From assembly GCA_012516575.1 (NCBI GenBank), contig JAAYWS010000105.1, positions 16,429-80,428 of the forward strand: a stretch of 64,000 nucleotides of DNA, in the 5' to 3' direction. The notes beneath the pieces are model-generated. The model did not search any database and was not told the origin of the DNA. It saw nothing but the letters and a program-made list of their open reading frames with translations. This document shows positions 33,375 to 43,418 of this stretch, in pieces. Position numbers and translations under genes: made by a program. Source of the stretch: Actinomycetaceae bacterium. GTDB lineage: Bacteria; Actinomycetota; Actinomycetes; Actinomycetales; Actinomycetaceae. Position 1 is the first letter of the stretch, and each line of letters starts with the position of its first letter.

Positions 33375-35507
33375 GTGTCGAAGGTAAAAGAGGACTACAC
33401 TGCTCGTCACCTTTCCGTGCTGGAAGGGCTCGAAGCGGTGCGCAAACGCCCCGGAATGTACATTGGATCCACTGATTCTCGGGGACTGATGCACTGTGCG
33501 TGGGAAATTATCGACAATTCGGTAGACGAAGCTACAGAGGGTTTTGCCTCCGAAATATCTATCACGCTTTACCCCGATTCTTCAGTTGAAATTACGGACA
33601 ACGGTCGAGGAATCCCGGTAGATGAAGTCCCTGGAACCGGGGCTTCCGGCGTTGAAGTGGTATATACGAAACTGCATGCCGGTGGAAAATTTGGCGGCGG
33701 ATCATATTCGGCCTCGGGTGGCCTGCACGGTGTGGGCGCCTCGGTGGTTAATGCACTATCGCAACGCCTTGACGTAGCCGTGAATCGAAACGGCAAAACG
33801 CATGAGATTTCCTTTCGGCGCGGTGAAGCTGGCGTATTTACTGATAAGAATCCGGCAGATCCCCAGCCGGATGCGCCTTTTAAACCTTTCACGGATTCTT
33901 CCGAGCTGCGTATTACCGGGAAAGTCGCGCGGAAAAAGACTGGTACCCGAGTACGTTACTGGTACGATCCACAAATCTTCCCCAAAGATACCGAGTTTTC
34001 TTATTCGCAGCTTATCGAACGCGTACGGGAAAAAGCCTTTCTGGTTCCAGGCCTTAAAATCACGGTTCGTGACGAACGTAAGCTCCCAGATACTCCCGGG
34101 GCGGACGGCCCGGTAACAGAAGAGTTTAAGTACGACGGCGGCGTCGTCGATTTTGTTGACCATATCGCAACTGATCCCGCAGTTACCGCTACCATGCGGC
34201 TTGTCGGGCAGGGCAGTTTTACCGAAACTGTGCAGGTACTGGACCAAAAAACCGGGCATTTAGCGAGCCAAGACGTAGAACGCGTGTGCGATGTGGATAT
34301 TGCATTGCGTTGGGGCAACGGATATGACGTGCGCGAAGAATCTTTCGTCAATATTGTTGCGACCCCGAAAGGCGGTACACATATTGCTGGATTTGAAGCG
34401 GGCCTGACCAAGGTTATCCGTGCACTGATCGACACTCGATCCCGCCAGCTTAAAGTAACTGCCCGCGATCCGAAAATCGAAAAAGACGATATTTTAGCGG
34501 GGATGACGGCGGTTATTAGCGTGCGTTTCCCTGAACCGCAGTTTGAAGGTCAAACAAAAGAAATTCTAGGAACTGCTCCGATTCGCCAAATCGTGTCGAA
34601 AGTGGTCGAAACTGAACTAAACCGGATTTTGCAGTCGAATAAGCGGGACCAAAAAACAGAAACAAACCGGCTACTGCACAAAGTAGTAGCTGAAATGCGG
34701 GCGCGGGTAGCTGCGCGAACTCAAAAAGAAATCTCACGGCGTAAAAACGCTTTAGAAACCTCGACCTTGCCCGCAAAACTGGCGGATTGTCGAGCCGAAG
34801 ATATTGATCGCACCGAATTGTTCATTGTCGAAGGTGACTCGGCGCTGGGTACGGCCAAGCTGGCCCGTAACTCGGAATTCCAAGCGCTACTACCAATACG
34901 CGGTAAGATCCTCAATGTTCAAAAAGCGTCAGCTACCGATATCCTGAAAAATCAGGAAGTATCGTCGATTATCCAGGTGGTCGGTGCCGGATCCGGGCGT
35001 ACATTTGATGTGGATGCCGCCCGTTACGGCAAGGTCATTTTTATGACCGACGCCGATGTGGACGGAGCACATATCCGCACCCTACTGTTGACGTTGTTTT
35101 TCCGCTATATGCGACCTTTAGTGGAAGCAGGCCGGGTTTATGCTGCGGTTCCACCCCTACACCGGATTGAAGTGGCAGGGACGGGCCGGCGAAAAGGCTA
35201 CTATATTTACACCTATTCGGATGAGGAACTGCAACGTGAACTGGGGAAATTAGAACGCGCTGGGAAAACCTATAAACAACCAATCCAGCGATATAAAGGC
35301 TTAGGCGAAATGGACGCCGACCAGCTTGCAGAAACCACGATGGATCCAGCACACCGGAGCTTGCGACGTATTTCGATGGAAGACGAGGACTCTTTGCGGT
35401 TGGCCGAGGAGACTTTCGAACTGTTAATGGGCTCAGAAGTCGCTCCGCGTCGTGAATTTATTATCGAAGGTGCGGGTGCTATTAGCCGGGAGCAAATTGA
35501 CGCTTAG
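33375..35507 (+). CDS. parE: DNA topoisomerase IV subunit B (ParE/GyrB family)
   Basis: ATPase subunit of a type IIA topoisomerase. GHKL ATPase motifs EIIDNSVDEA and DNGRGIPVDEVPG, then GGGSYSASGGLHGVGASVVNAL, transducer, and TOPRIM with EGDSALGTAKLARNSEFQALLPIRGKI and DADVDGAHIRTLLLTLFFRYM. SALGTAK rather than GyrB's SAGGSAK places it in the ParE group, and parC is 1.1 kb away. The GTG at 33375 (SKVKEDYTARHLSVLEGLEAVRKRPGMYIG) is preferred over the GTG at 33330; TATGCT ends 6 nt before it, so the mRNA may be leaderless. 710 aa. Confidence 0.93.
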   Translation: MSKVKEDYTARHLSVLEGLEAVRKRPGMYIGSTDSRGLMHCAWEIIDNSVDEATEGFASEISITLYPDSSVEITDNGRGIPVDEVPGTGASGVEVVYTKLHAGGKFGGGSYSASGGLHGVGASVVNALSQRLDVAVNRNGKTHEISFRRGEAGVFTDKNPADPQPDAPFKPFTDSSELRITGKVARKKTGTRVRYWYDPQIFPKDTEFSYSQLIERVREKAFLVPGLKITVRDERKLPDTPGADGPVTEEFKYDGGVVDFVDHIATDPAVTATMRLVGQGSFTETVQVLDQKTGHLASQDVERVCDVDIALRWGNGYDVREESFVNIVATPKGGTHIAGFEAGLTKVIRALIDTRSRQLKVTARDPKIEKDDILAGMTAVISVRFPEPQFEGQTKEILGTAPIRQIVSKVVETELNRILQSNKRDQKTETNRLLHKVVAEMRARVAARTQKEISRRKNALETSTLPAKLADCRAEDIDRTELFIVEGDSALGTAKLARNSEFQALLPIRGKILNVQKASATDILKNQEVSSIIQVVGAGSGRTFDVDAARYGKVIFMTDADVDGAHIRTLLLTLFFRYMRPLVEAGRVYAAVPPLHRIEVAGTGRRKGYYIYTYSDEELQRELGKLERAGKTYKQPIQRYKGLGEMDADQLAETTMDPAHRSLRRISMEDEDSLRLAEETFELLMGSEVAPRREFIIEGAGAISREQIDA

Positions 35508-35625
35508 GCAAAATATAGCGCCTTAGCGTGCCGAGGTGGTGCTATGCGCGGCGAGGTGGGCAGTTAATGGCACGGTGTGGTTTGATTGAAGTGCTAGTGT
35601 ATTTGCTACTTGATCGGTTTTAACG

Positions 35626-36591
35626 ATGAAAAAACCAGTGTGGTCATGGGTTGAACTGACCGAAAGGGATATTCCGGAAATCCTCAAACTGATTAGTGAT
35701 ATTGAGGATGCTGATCACAGTACGATTCGAACCACGAGGGCGGAAGTCGAATCCTATTTTCTTGATTCGCACAGTTGGCGTGCTCAAGGCGCTTGTGTCA
35801 ATGGTAAATTAGTGGCTTTTGGGCTGGTGCGTACCCCGCTTATCGCTGATGGGGAAGGCACTGTCACAATTTCTGGGGGAGTGGCCAAGCAATGGCGTGC
35901 TAAAGGCCTCGGAAAAGATTTAATGGAACGGCAAGTTGAAGTTGCTCAAAGCGTTGCTAATTCGGTCGGTTTATCGCCGGCGCGAGCGGTGCTTTATATT
36001 GAGGGCGCACAACCAGAACTAGCTGATTTAACTCATAATCTTGGCTTTACCCCACAATCAAAATTCGTGACGATGCGGCGGAATCTTGACGAAGACATCG
36101 CCATTGACGAGCTTTCAGCGTATATCGATATTGTGGAGATGACCGCTGAACTATCTGAAGATGTCCGTCACATACATAATGCTGTTCTGAGTGATAACGG
36201 GCAGTGGCAATCTCAAACGCCTCAATCGTGGCAAGAACGGATCAAAGGTTTCACTGCCGAATGGTGTCTTGTTGCCATTGACCGGTTCGGGGATCGTCCG
36301 AGAGTAGCCGGCTATGTATTATCTTCCGCGTTTAGCTCGACGGGAGAAGACGACGACGAAGGCTATATTGAAGAAATCGTTGTCTTGCCTAAATGGCGCG
36401 GCAAATCGGTAGCACCGGCATTATTACGTGCAGCTATTGAACGTTTCGACCGTGGCGGCATGCGCTATGCGGGGCTAGACGTAAATATTCCTTATCCGCA
36501 TCATAGTGAGCGTTCGTTGGTCGATGTTTTCACCGCATATGGCTTTGACCAAATTGCCGAAACCCTTATTGTGGAACGGCCGTTAAACTAG
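35626..36591 (+). CDS. Protein with two GNAT acetyltransferase domains
   Basis: 321 aa. N-terminal GNAT-like half (about 5-150) with VTISGGVAKQWRAKGLGKDLMERQ, an acetyl-CoA-binding loop; C-terminal half (about 160-321) with EEIVVLPKWRGKSVAPALLRAAIERF. This two-domain plan is shared with mycothiol synthase and other actinobacterial GNAT proteins, but I see no diagnostic residue for any substrate. It lies between parE and parC. No ribosome binding site is obvious before the ATG. Confidence 0.85.
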   Translation: MKKPVWSWVELTERDIPEILKLISDIEDADHSTIRTTRAEVESYFLDSHSWRAQGACVNGKLVAFGLVRTPLIADGEGTVTISGGVAKQWRAKGLGKDLMERQVEVAQSVANSVGLSPARAVLYIEGAQPELADLTHNLGFTPQSKFVTMRRNLDEDIAIDELSAYIDIVEMTAELSEDVRHIHNAVLSDNGQWQSQTPQSWQERIKGFTAEWCLVAIDRFGDRPRVAGYVLSSAFSSTGEDDDEGYIEEIVVLPKWRGKSVAPALLRAAIERFDRGGMRYAGLDVNIPYPHHSERSLVDVFTAYGFDQIAETLIVERPLN

Positions 36592-36615
36592 TTTCCTGCA
36601 CGGACACTTAGCGAA

Positions 36616-39036
36616 TTATCCCAGTCCTGCCACGACCGTTGATAAAGCAGTACCCGAACCGTCGCGACGTTCATCGGGCGCCGGTAAATTGATTGGTTTA
36701 CCGTCACCGGCCACGGCTCGCACTAAAGCTGGGCCAACGTAAGCCTGTTGAAGGATATCTTCTCCGCTTAAGAAACGGTGAGTACGAACGCCCCCAGTAC
36801 CCCTGCCTTTAGCCGGGTATCGATCTATAGGAGTGACTTTCACCGATCCGGGTAATGTGCCCGGGATGGCCTGTGAAGAACCGGCAATAGTAACTACGTG
36901 GTGGCCGCCTAAATCGTCTGCGGGGAGCACACCGAGGGCAATCACCGAAGCATCTTCATTCACGCGAATACCGGCGATTCCTTGACCGGTTCGGCCTTGC
37001 GGGCGCACGAGGGAAGCCTCAAAACGCAATAGTTGGGCATCACTGGTCACGAGCACAATAACATCGGAATCGTCAGCAGGGCGCGCCCCGATCACCTGAT
37101 CGCCATCGGCAAGCCGGATAATTTCAAATGCGGTTTTTGGAGTGTCGTCGAGCCGGGCTCGTTTGATCTTGCCATCTTTAGTTGCCAGCGCAAGTGGTAC
37201 GGCCTCGGCGTCGTCAAGTGCAACCAAAGCGATTGGTTGTTCGTCCTTGCCCATCAAGAGTAATTCAGCCAGCTGGGCACCGGCAGCTAAACTGGGCGCT
37301 CCTTCAGTTACTGGGATCGCGGGAATATCCACAACTGGAAGACGATGAATCATTCCAGCACTGGTAACCACACCCACTTCTGAAAGGTTTGTTGTAAAAG
37401 CAGTAGAAGCAATAGCGTCATGGCTTGCTCGCGGCCCATCATGCGAAGGCGGCTCTTCGGTAACAATGCGGGCCACGAGACCGGTTGCTGATAACAACAC
37501 CCAGCATGCGTCGTCGGCAACCTTAAGCGGAGTTTTCTGGGCAGCTCCCGCAGTAGCAGTGCCTTCCGATTCGAGTAAAACGGTACGCCGTGGGGTGCCA
37601 AACTGCTGTGCAACTTTAGCCAGTTCAGCCGAAATCAGCGCATGCAAACGTTTTTCCGAACCAAGGATTTTTTCCAGTTCCGCAATCGTATCGAGCAGTT
37701 CGCCCTTTTCGGTCTCCAACTCGATTTGGGAAAACTTGGTGAGCCTGCGTAAACGTAGCTCAAGGATATATTCGGCTTGCGCTTGTGAAAGATCGAAAAT
37801 CATCATCAGCCGGTCGCGAGCAGTAGCCGAATCATCCGAAGAACGGATAACCGTAATAACCTCGTCGATATCGAGGATCGCGATTAAGAGACCTTCGACC
37901 AAATGCAAACGTTCTTGAGCTTTACGCAAACGATACTCGGACCGGCGTCGGGTTACCGAAATCCGGTGGTCGAGAAAAACCCGCAACATTTCTTTCAGGC
38001 CGAGAGTTTGCGGTTGCCCATTAACCAAGGCGACATTATTCATGCCAAAGGATTCTTCAAGGGGAGTGTACTGGTAAAGCGCTGCCAGTACCGCTTCGGG
38101 GTTGAAGGAGTTTTTCACTTCAACAACAAGCCGGGTGCCATGGTGTCGGTCGGTGAGATTCTGAACCCCAGAAATACCTTGAAGCTTCTTTGACTGCACA
38201 CCGTCCTTGATTTTTTCGATTACTTTTTCTGGACCGGTTAGATACGGAAGCTCGGTGAACACGATGCCTTTACGGCGAGGCGTAATGTTTTCAATATGTG
38301 CTGTAGCCCGGATACGGAAAATTCCCCGGCCGGTTTCGTAGCCTTTGCGCACGCCCTCTAAGCCGACAATCTTTCCACCGTCCGGGAAATCGGGGCCGGG
38401 CACGAAACGCATAAGATCCTCGAGGGTGGCCTTCGGATTTTTCAGCAAATGTCGGGCGGCCCGTACTACTTCATTGAGGTTGTGCGGTGCCATATTGGTA
38501 GCCATACCAACCGCAATACCCGACGAACCATTGACGAGCAGATTCGGGATTGCTGCCGGGAGCACCTCAGGTTGCATGTAGGTGTTGTCATAATTAGGCA
38601 CCATATCGACAACATCTTCACCGAGTGAAGCAGTCATTGCCAGTGCGGGCGGTGCTAAGCGAACTTCGGTGTAACGCGGTGCTGCCGGACCGTCGTCGGG
38701 CGAACCGAAATTACCGTGGCCATCGACCATAGGGACCCGCAATGAAAAAGGTTGCGCCAGTCGAACCATCGCATCGTAAATAGCGGTATCGCCGTGGGGA
38801 TGCAGTTTGCCCATGACTTCGCCAACTACTCTAGAGGACTTCACGTGTCCGCGGTCCGGGCGTAGCCCCATTTGATCCATTTGGAACAAAATACGGCGCT
38901 GAACAGGCTTGAGCCCATCACGTGCATCTGGCAGGGCACGGGCGTAGATCACCGAATAGGAGTACTCCAAAAATGACGTGCGCATTTCTTGCGAGACGTC
39001 AATATCTGTAATGTGTTCGGTAATCGCTTTAGCCAT
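36616..39036 (-). CDS. parC: DNA topoisomerase IV subunit A (ParC/GyrA family)
   Basis: Breakage-reunion subunit, partner of parE. 806 aa from the ATG at 39036 ([18 protein letters not shown]). N-terminal DNA-cleavage domain with [23 protein letters not shown]; quinolone region [19 protein letters not shown] with Thr and Asp at the usual resistance positions, a non-mutated-looking form; catalytic Tyr in [13 protein letters not shown]-terminal beta-pinwheel (about 500-806) with repeated blade motifs, but lacking the GyrA box (QRRGGKG), which supports ParC. GATAAT ends 6 nt before the ATG with no SD, suggesting leaderless translation. Convergent with the GNAT gene. Confidence 0.93.
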   Translation of the reverse strand: MAKAITEHITDIDVSQEMRTSFLEYSYSVIYARALPDARDGLKPVQRRILFQMDQMGLRPDRGHVKSSRVVGEVMGKLHPHGDTAIYDAMVRLAQPFSLRVPMVDGHGNFGSPDDGPAAPRYTEVRLAPPALAMTASLGEDVVDMVPNYDNTYMQPEVLPAAIPNLLVNGSSGIAVGMATNMAPHNLNEVVRAARHLLKNPKATLEDLMRFVPGPDFPDGGKIVGLEGVRKGYETGRGIFRIRATAHIENITPRRKGIVFTELPYLTGPEKVIEKIKDGVQSKKLQGISGVQNLTDRHHGTRLVVEVKNSFNPEAVLAALYQYTPLEESFGMNNVALVNGQPQTLGLKEMLRVFLDHRISVTRRRSEYRLRKAQERLHLVEGLLIAILDIDEVITVIRSSDDSATARDRLMMIFDLSQAQAEYILELRLRRLTKFSQIELETEKGELLDTIAELEKILGSEKRLHALISAELAKVAQQFGTPRRTVLLESEGTATAGAAQKTPLKVADDACWVLLSATGLVARIVTEEPPSHDGPRASHDAIASTAFTTNLSEVGVVTSAGMIHRLPVVDIPAIPVTEGAPSLAAGAQLAELLLMGKDEQPIALVALDDAEAVPLALATKDGKIKRARLDDTPKTAFEIIRLADGDQVIGARPADDSDVIVLVTSDAQLLRFEASLVRPQGRTGQGIAGIRVNEDASVIALGVLPADDLGGHHVVTIAGSSQAIPGTLPGSVKVTPIDRYPAKGRGTGGVRTHRFLSGEDILQQAYVGPALVRAVAGDGKPINLPAPDERRDGSGTALSTVVAGLG

Positions 39037-39171
39037 TGTCTGATTATCTCTTGAAAAGGCCATGTTTTAGCGGAAGCAGACTGGGCGTGGACGGTGAATT
39101 TGGCTACCTGAGCGGGCATGTTTGTGTTGCCGGTTCGCTATTATTGGGTGGTCTTTGGAAGAATAGGCTCG

Positions 39172-39726
39172 ATGATGACTCGTGATGACCTCTACAATTC
39201 CCTGTCGCGGTTGCTGCCCGGGGATTCTTTTATTTACGCAGATATTGCGCACGCGCTCGGCGAAGATAGTGTGCAAGCGTTTTATGTGCGGCCCGAAACA
39301 ATTTTCGATGCTGATTCGGTCTATGACCGCATCGTTGTTTTTGTTCTTACCGATCATCGTCTGCTACTTGTTTTTTCGGACACCAATCATGAAATGAATC
39401 CTGCGGGGGAATTAGTAACCACAATGCAGTCGGTCAAACTGACCGATATTAAAGAACATCATGTGGTGCGCAGGCGGGAGTTAGCCGGGGAACGGGCCGG
39501 ACAATTAAACTCGGTATTATTACGGGTGCGTTGGGGAGCATCGTTCACACACGATTTGGCGCCTGGGGCTTGTGACGATCCCACATGTACTAATGACCAT
39601 GGCTATGTGGGAGTGTTGACTAACGAGGACTTCCAAATTTTTCTCGACGTGCACAACGATTTCGACTATTTTGCACCGGGCGTAACTTTTATCGAGTCTC
39701 TTGTGAGCGTGCTGGGAAGGAGATAA
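39172..39726 (+). CDS. DUF5998 family protein
   Basis: 184 aa from the ATG at 39172 (MMTRDDLYNSLSRLLPGDSFIYADIAHALGEDSV). Conserved actinobacterial family that stands next to the phosphodiesterase-like gene and near parC or sepH. C-terminal CDDPTCTNDHGYVG may bind metal through Cys and His, though this is speculative. Function unknown. It ends 2 nt before the next gene, so the two form an operon. Confidence 0.8.
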   Translation: MMTRDDLYNSLSRLLPGDSFIYADIAHALGEDSVQAFYVRPETIFDADSVYDRIVVFVLTDHRLLLVFSDTNHEMNPAGELVTTMQSVKLTDIKEHHVVRRRELAGERAGQLNSVLLRVRWGASFTHDLAPGACDDPTCTNDHGYVGVLTNEDFQIFLDVHNDFDYFAPGVTFIESLVSVLGRR

Positions 39727-39728
39727 CC

Positions 39729-40838
39729 GTGTTTAAAGGCGCCACACTCCCGGGGAAGAAACGGTTAGACGGGATTCTTCCGGCGGTGACTAATGCAGTG
39801 GGTTTAGGGGAGCAGGCGTATACGCCTTTTTCTTTCCCGCAGGCCAAACGCGCATGTGTGGTACTGGTTGATGGGCTGGGGTACCAGCAACTAGTTCAGC
39901 GTTTGGGGCACGCCCCGAATATTCGGCGGCTCGGATTAGGTAACCCGGTGACCACGATTGTTCCATCGACGACGGCGGCTGGGATTACTGCTTTTGGTAC
40001 CGGTCAGCGTCCTGGAATGACCGCAATGGCAGGGTATTCGTTACGGGTGCCCGGTACCTCCCGGGTTTTTTCGTTGATTAGCTGGAATGATTCGCAGGTA
40101 CGTGCTGAGACGTGGCAGACGCAACCCACAGTTTTTGAAAATCTTGGTCCGGATGCCGCTCAGGTTCGGCTTATTCAACCTGCGAAGTTTATTAACTCCG
40201 GTCTGACCAATGCGGGCCTGCGTGGGGCTCAAGTAGTTGCCGCAGAAAAACTCGCGCAACGAGTGGATGCAACTTTGAACCAATTTCGCAAAGGCGCCAA
40301 GCTCGTATACCTGTACTGGGGAGACCTTGATTCGACCGGGCACACGTACGGGTGGCAATCTGAGCGCTGGATTGGCGAATTGGAGCACTTTGACGCGGAA
40401 TTTGGGCGCTTAATACGTTCTTTGCCGCGGGACACGCTCCTCGTATTTACTGCTGATCACGGCATGATTGACGTGGATGAACGGGTTGATATTGCCCATA
40501 TTCCACAGTTGCGTGACGGAGTTGAAGTCGTAGCTGGGGAACCGCGGGCAGTTCACTTATACACGTCTGAGCCGGAAGAGGTTGCTCAGCGGTGGCGTGA
40601 GTATTGTGGTGATCAGGCATGGGTTGCGACGAAGCGCGAGGTTATCGATGTTGGACTGCTCGGTCCGGTCAGTGATTTTACACAATCGGTTATCGGAGAT
40701 GTTGCGGTTTTTGCTCGCGATAACCGTGTGTATGTCGATTCGCGCGTCCAGTCGGCCCAAGCGATCTCATTGGTAGGTGTGCACGGTTCACTTACCGCTC
40801 AAGAAATGCAGATTCCGCTTATCGTTGAGGTGCTGTGA
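39729..40838 (+). CDS. Alkaline phosphatase superfamily (nucleotide pyrophosphatase/phosphodiesterase-like) protein
   Basis: 369 aa. CVVLVDGLGYQQL provides the first metal Asp, STTAAGITAFGTGQRPG the nucleophile Thr, YWGDLDSTGHTYGWQS the second metal set, and LLVFTADHGMIDV the DHG motif. These are the motifs of the nucleotide pyrophosphatase branch of the superfamily. No signal peptide, so cytoplasmic. GTG start at 39729 with AAGGAGA upstream; coupled to DUF5998. Substrate unknown. Confidence 0.85.
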   Translation: MFKGATLPGKKRLDGILPAVTNAVGLGEQAYTPFSFPQAKRACVVLVDGLGYQQLVQRLGHAPNIRRLGLGNPVTTIVPSTTAAGITAFGTGQRPGMTAMAGYSLRVPGTSRVFSLISWNDSQVRAETWQTQPTVFENLGPDAAQVRLIQPAKFINSGLTNAGLRGAQVVAAEKLAQRVDATLNQFRKGAKLVYLYWGDLDSTGHTYGWQSERWIGELEHFDAEFGRLIRSLPRDTLLVFTADHGMIDVDERVDIAHIPQLRDGVEVVAGEPRAVHLYTSEPEEVAQRWREYCGDQAWVATKREVIDVGLLGPVSDFTQSVIGDVAVFARDNRVYVDSRVQSAQAISLVGVHGSLTAQEMQIPLIVEVL

Positions 40839-40879
40839 GCTAGCTGGGTTGTGTAAGCTAGCCGAGCGCTGTGAGCTAG
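40832..40879. repeat. Short direct repeat at the convergent phosphodiesterase/sepH junction
   Basis: GCTGTGAGCTAG occurs at 40832-40843 and 40868-40879, with a related GTGTAAGCTAG at 40851-40861. The first copy holds the phosphodiesterase stop TGA and the last holds the sepH stop codon on the other strand. Confidence 0.6.
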
Positions 40880-41949
40880 TCATCCGATTTTGGCGTGCCG
40901 AACACAATTTCGTCCCATGACGGCATAGTCGGACGGTTACGACGCTTCTTCTTCGCCTGTTCAGGTTTTTCTGCGATTGCTTCGGGGCCTAAATCAAGCT
41001 CACGCTGCCCGGGAATTACTCCGGGAGCTGAGGAAGCCGAGGGCGTAGAAGCTACAGATTGTTCTGGCGCGGTTGACTGATCAGGAATTGTCTTCACACG
41101 ATGTTTCGGGAATTGCAAAATCGTGGCATCACGGGCACGCTCTGGCTCCGACGCGGCCGGATGGGCGCCATCAAAATCATCGTCGCTAGGCATCGGCTGG
41201 GCTTGCCCACGTTTGGAATCCAGCGAAGCTAAAACATCATCAATAGACACCGGGCGTCCAGAAGACGCTGGAACCGCATCCATAGCGGTGATCTTACGAT
41301 CCGGGGAAGGTACCGACGGGGCGCGATCCACATTAGCCGGTTCATCCATCGGTGGGGTATTAAGCGCACGCCAAGGCGACGTAGGCGCTGGGACTTGAGT
41401 TTCGGTCAGCCACACGGCCTCATCATTAATAGCCGTTACCGTGCGAGATTTAGTGACGATCTGCCATTGTGCAGTGTAATCAGTATCGGCCACTTGATAG
41501 GAAGCTGTGAGCATCCAAGGCCCGCCAGGACTACGCGTGGCATCCCAAGTGATCTCATTGGCGTTCACTCCGCGTGAAACTAGGCGTGATACCACTAACT
41601 CATCTAAGGTCAGGCCGCCAACGTCTTGGCCTTGACGGAAAGAGCGCGCATTATCTGCCATATATTGACGCTCTTGGAAGATTGGATGGGCTAAACCTTC
41701 GAGGGCAGAGGCTGGAAGCGAAGACAGTTCACTAACATCTGCAACCGTCATACCCGAGCGGAAATGAGCTTGGATTTCGCGCGGAGTGATTGGCTTAAGC
41801 GGAGTGTTATCTGCTTTCGGTCGACGGTCTTTCCGTAAGAGAGCACGCAATTCGTCAGTAATGGGAAGTACGTATCGATTCCCATCACTATCGTTGAGGC
41901 TAAGCTGATCCTCGTGCGGATCTAGTCCCAACAATTCAAGCTCAATCAT
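40876..41949 (-). CDS. sepH: Septation protein SepH (DUF3071)
   Basis: Cell-division protein known in Streptomyces and Mycobacterium to stimulate FtsZ ring assembly. 357 aa: conserved N-terminal DUF3071 domain, MIELELLGLDPHEDQLSLNDSDG, with the helix-turn-helix-like segment PREIQAHFRSGMTVADVSELS, followed by the WMLTASY region, then a long disordered linker rich in Pro, Ser and Ala, and a basic C-terminal KKKRRNRPTMPSWDEIVFG tail, which is the conserved FtsZ-related end. AAGGAGG precedes the ATG. Convergent with the phosphodiesterase gene. Confidence 0.9.
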   Translation of the reverse strand: MIELELLGLDPHEDQLSLNDSDGNRYVLPITDELRALLRKDRRPKADNTPLKPITPREIQAHFRSGMTVADVSELSSLPASALEGLAHPIFQERQYMADNARSFRQGQDVGGLTLDELVVSRLVSRGVNANEITWDATRSPGGPWMLTASYQVADTDYTAQWQIVTKSRTVTAINDEAVWLTETQVPAPTSPWRALNTPPMDEPANVDRAPSVPSPDRKITAMDAVPASSGRPVSIDDVLASLDSKRGQAQPMPSDDDFDGAHPAASEPERARDATILQFPKHRVKTIPDQSTAPEQSVASTPSASSAPGVIPGQRELDLGPEAIAEKPEQAKKKRRNRPTMPSWDEIVFGTPKSDD

Positions 41950-42176
41950 GCTTCCTCCTTGTTAGAACCTAGGTTGCCATTGAAAGGCCGTTACTTGTCT
42001 GACCATACCGGGTGTGTTCGGCACTGTTTGAGACATAACACTGTTCACTTTGTCATTGCTTCATAAACAGTTTACTATCCACCTTGTAATATGCGCACAC
42101 AAGTGGTAAAACGATTCGGTATCGTTTGTGCAGAAAACATGCACGATAATCACGAAAAAGACTGGAATGGGTATCC

Positions 42177-42476
42177 ATGGCAACTGATTATGATGCTCCT
42201 CGCAAGCAGGACGAAGAACTAAAAGAAGATTCTCTTGAACAGCTCGGCGCTCGCCGTTCCGATCATCAGTCGAGCGCTGTCGAAGTTGATGAGGCAGAAG
42301 CCGCAGAAGGTTTTGAGCTTCCCGGAGCTGACCTTTCCAATGTGGAGCTGTCGGTGTCGGTGATCCCGGCGCAGGATGATGAATTTACCTGTTCTTCCTG
42401 CTTCCTTGTTCACCACCGTTCACAACTCGCGTACGAAGAAGATGGTTTGCCAGTATGTGCGGAGTGCGCATCCTAG
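42177..42476 (+). CDS. DUF4193 family protein
   Basis: 99 aa. Acidic N-terminal region (ATDYDAPRKQDEE...SVEVDEAEAAEGFELPGADLS) and a C-terminal zinc-ribbon-like part, CSSCFLVHHRSQL...LPVCAECAS, with two CxxC pairs. The family is conserved in actinobacteria at this position near the sigma factor; function unknown. The 227 nt between it and sepH show no gene, only promoter-length sequence. Confidence 0.85.
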   Translation: MATDYDAPRKQDEELKEDSLEQLGARRSDHQSSAVEVDEAEAAEGFELPGADLSNVELSVSVIPAQDDEFTCSSCFLVHHRSQLAYEEDGLPVCAECAS

Positions 42477-42493
42477 GTCACTGATAGAATAGG

Positions 42494-42521
42494 CTCGCCG
42501 AGGGAACTCGGCGAGTTTCTT
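42494..42521 (+). terminator. Terminator after DUF4193
   Basis: CTCGCCGAG (42494-42502), GGAA loop, CTCGGCGAG (42507-42515), then TTTCTT. Confidence 0.85.
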
Positions 42522-42549
42522 ATAGGTTCATACGTCAAGGAGCTTTTCG

Positions 42550-43167
42550 ATGGCCTGGTTTTTCCGGAAGAAGAAAACTGACGACGCCGAAGAAGCGGCA
42601 GAAGTAACGGAAGCTAGCGTTGCGCAAAATACGCCAACGACGGGGCCTTTTGACGAAGCGGATCATCCACAACGCGGCGCTTTGCTAGACGCCGGGTCAT
42701 TGTGGCTTCCAAAGGTTGCCGGGGTATCGATCCAATTTCCATTTGATAATCGGCGTAAAGAAGTACGCGGAATCCTTTATTCGAAAAAAGGAGGCATGCT
42801 TCAGCTTCAAGCTTATGCTGCTCCCCGTTCGCGCGGCTTATGGCATGACGTTCGTACCGATATGATTACCTCGATTGCAAAGCAAGGCGGATCATCGAAG
42901 GAAGTCGATGGCCCGTTTGGTACTGAACTACATGCTCAAATGCCAGTTCCCAATGTAGACCAACCCCAACCACATCGTTTTATTGGTATCGATGGTCCGC
43001 GATGGCTTTTGCGGGCTACGCTTTACGGCAGAGCCGCCACAAATCAGCAACTTGCAGATGAAATGTTCGATATCGTGCGGCGTGTAGTGGTAGTTCGCGG
43101 TCAAGATCCGCATCCGCCGCGAGATCTTCTTCCGCTCACCGTTCCGAAACCAGCGAAGAAGAAATAG
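42550..43167 (+). CDS. DUF3710 family protein
   Basis: 205 aa. A charged start MAWFFRKKKTDD, then the conserved core with LPKVAGVSIQFPFDNRRKEV and GPRWLLRATLYGRAA. AAGGAG precedes the ATG. In many actinobacteria this gene follows dut; here dut is not present and DUF4193 is immediately upstream. Its stop overlaps the GTG start of the OB-fold gene by one base. Function unknown. Confidence 0.85.
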   Translation: MAWFFRKKKTDDAEEAAEVTEASVAQNTPTTGPFDEADHPQRGALLDAGSLWLPKVAGVSIQFPFDNRRKEVRGILYSKKGGMLQLQAYAAPRSRGLWHDVRTDMITSIAKQGGSSKEVDGPFGTELHAQMPVPNVDQPQPHRFIGIDGPRWLLRATLYGRAATNQQLADEMFDIVRRVVVVRGQDPHPPRDLLPLTVPKPAKKK

Positions 43168-43418
43168 TGGCACGGCGGATTAATGCCACCGGCACAGTAG
43201 TCGCGCTAACATATCCCGGGTACGGACAACGTCCAGAAGTCCGCGTCACAGTGGAAAGTAAAGCGGGGGTTATCGATTTAATTTTTCAATCCCGCAGAAA
43301 TATTAGAGCTCTCGACATTGGCCAAAATATTGCCTTTGCAGGGGCAGTAGTTGACGTTCATGGAACCCCCGCGATCTACAATCCGAAATATCACATCAAC
43401 AAGGGTGAACATGACTGA
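43167..43418 (+). CDS. OB-fold nucleic-acid-binding-like protein
   Basis: 83 aa, GTG start overlapping the DUF3710 stop (TAGTG). Sequence pattern of a small OB barrel: INATGTVVALTYPG, RVTVESKAGVIDLIFQSRR, AFAGAVVDVHGTPAIYNPKY. Orthologues stand between DUF3710 and DUF3159. Its function is unknown; nucleic acid binding is a prediction from the fold. It overlaps the DUF3159 start by 8 nt. Confidence 0.75.
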   Translation: MARRINATGTVVALTYPGYGQRPEVRVTVESKAGVIDLIFQSRRNIRALDIGQNIAFAGAVVDVHGTPAIYNPKYHINKGEHD

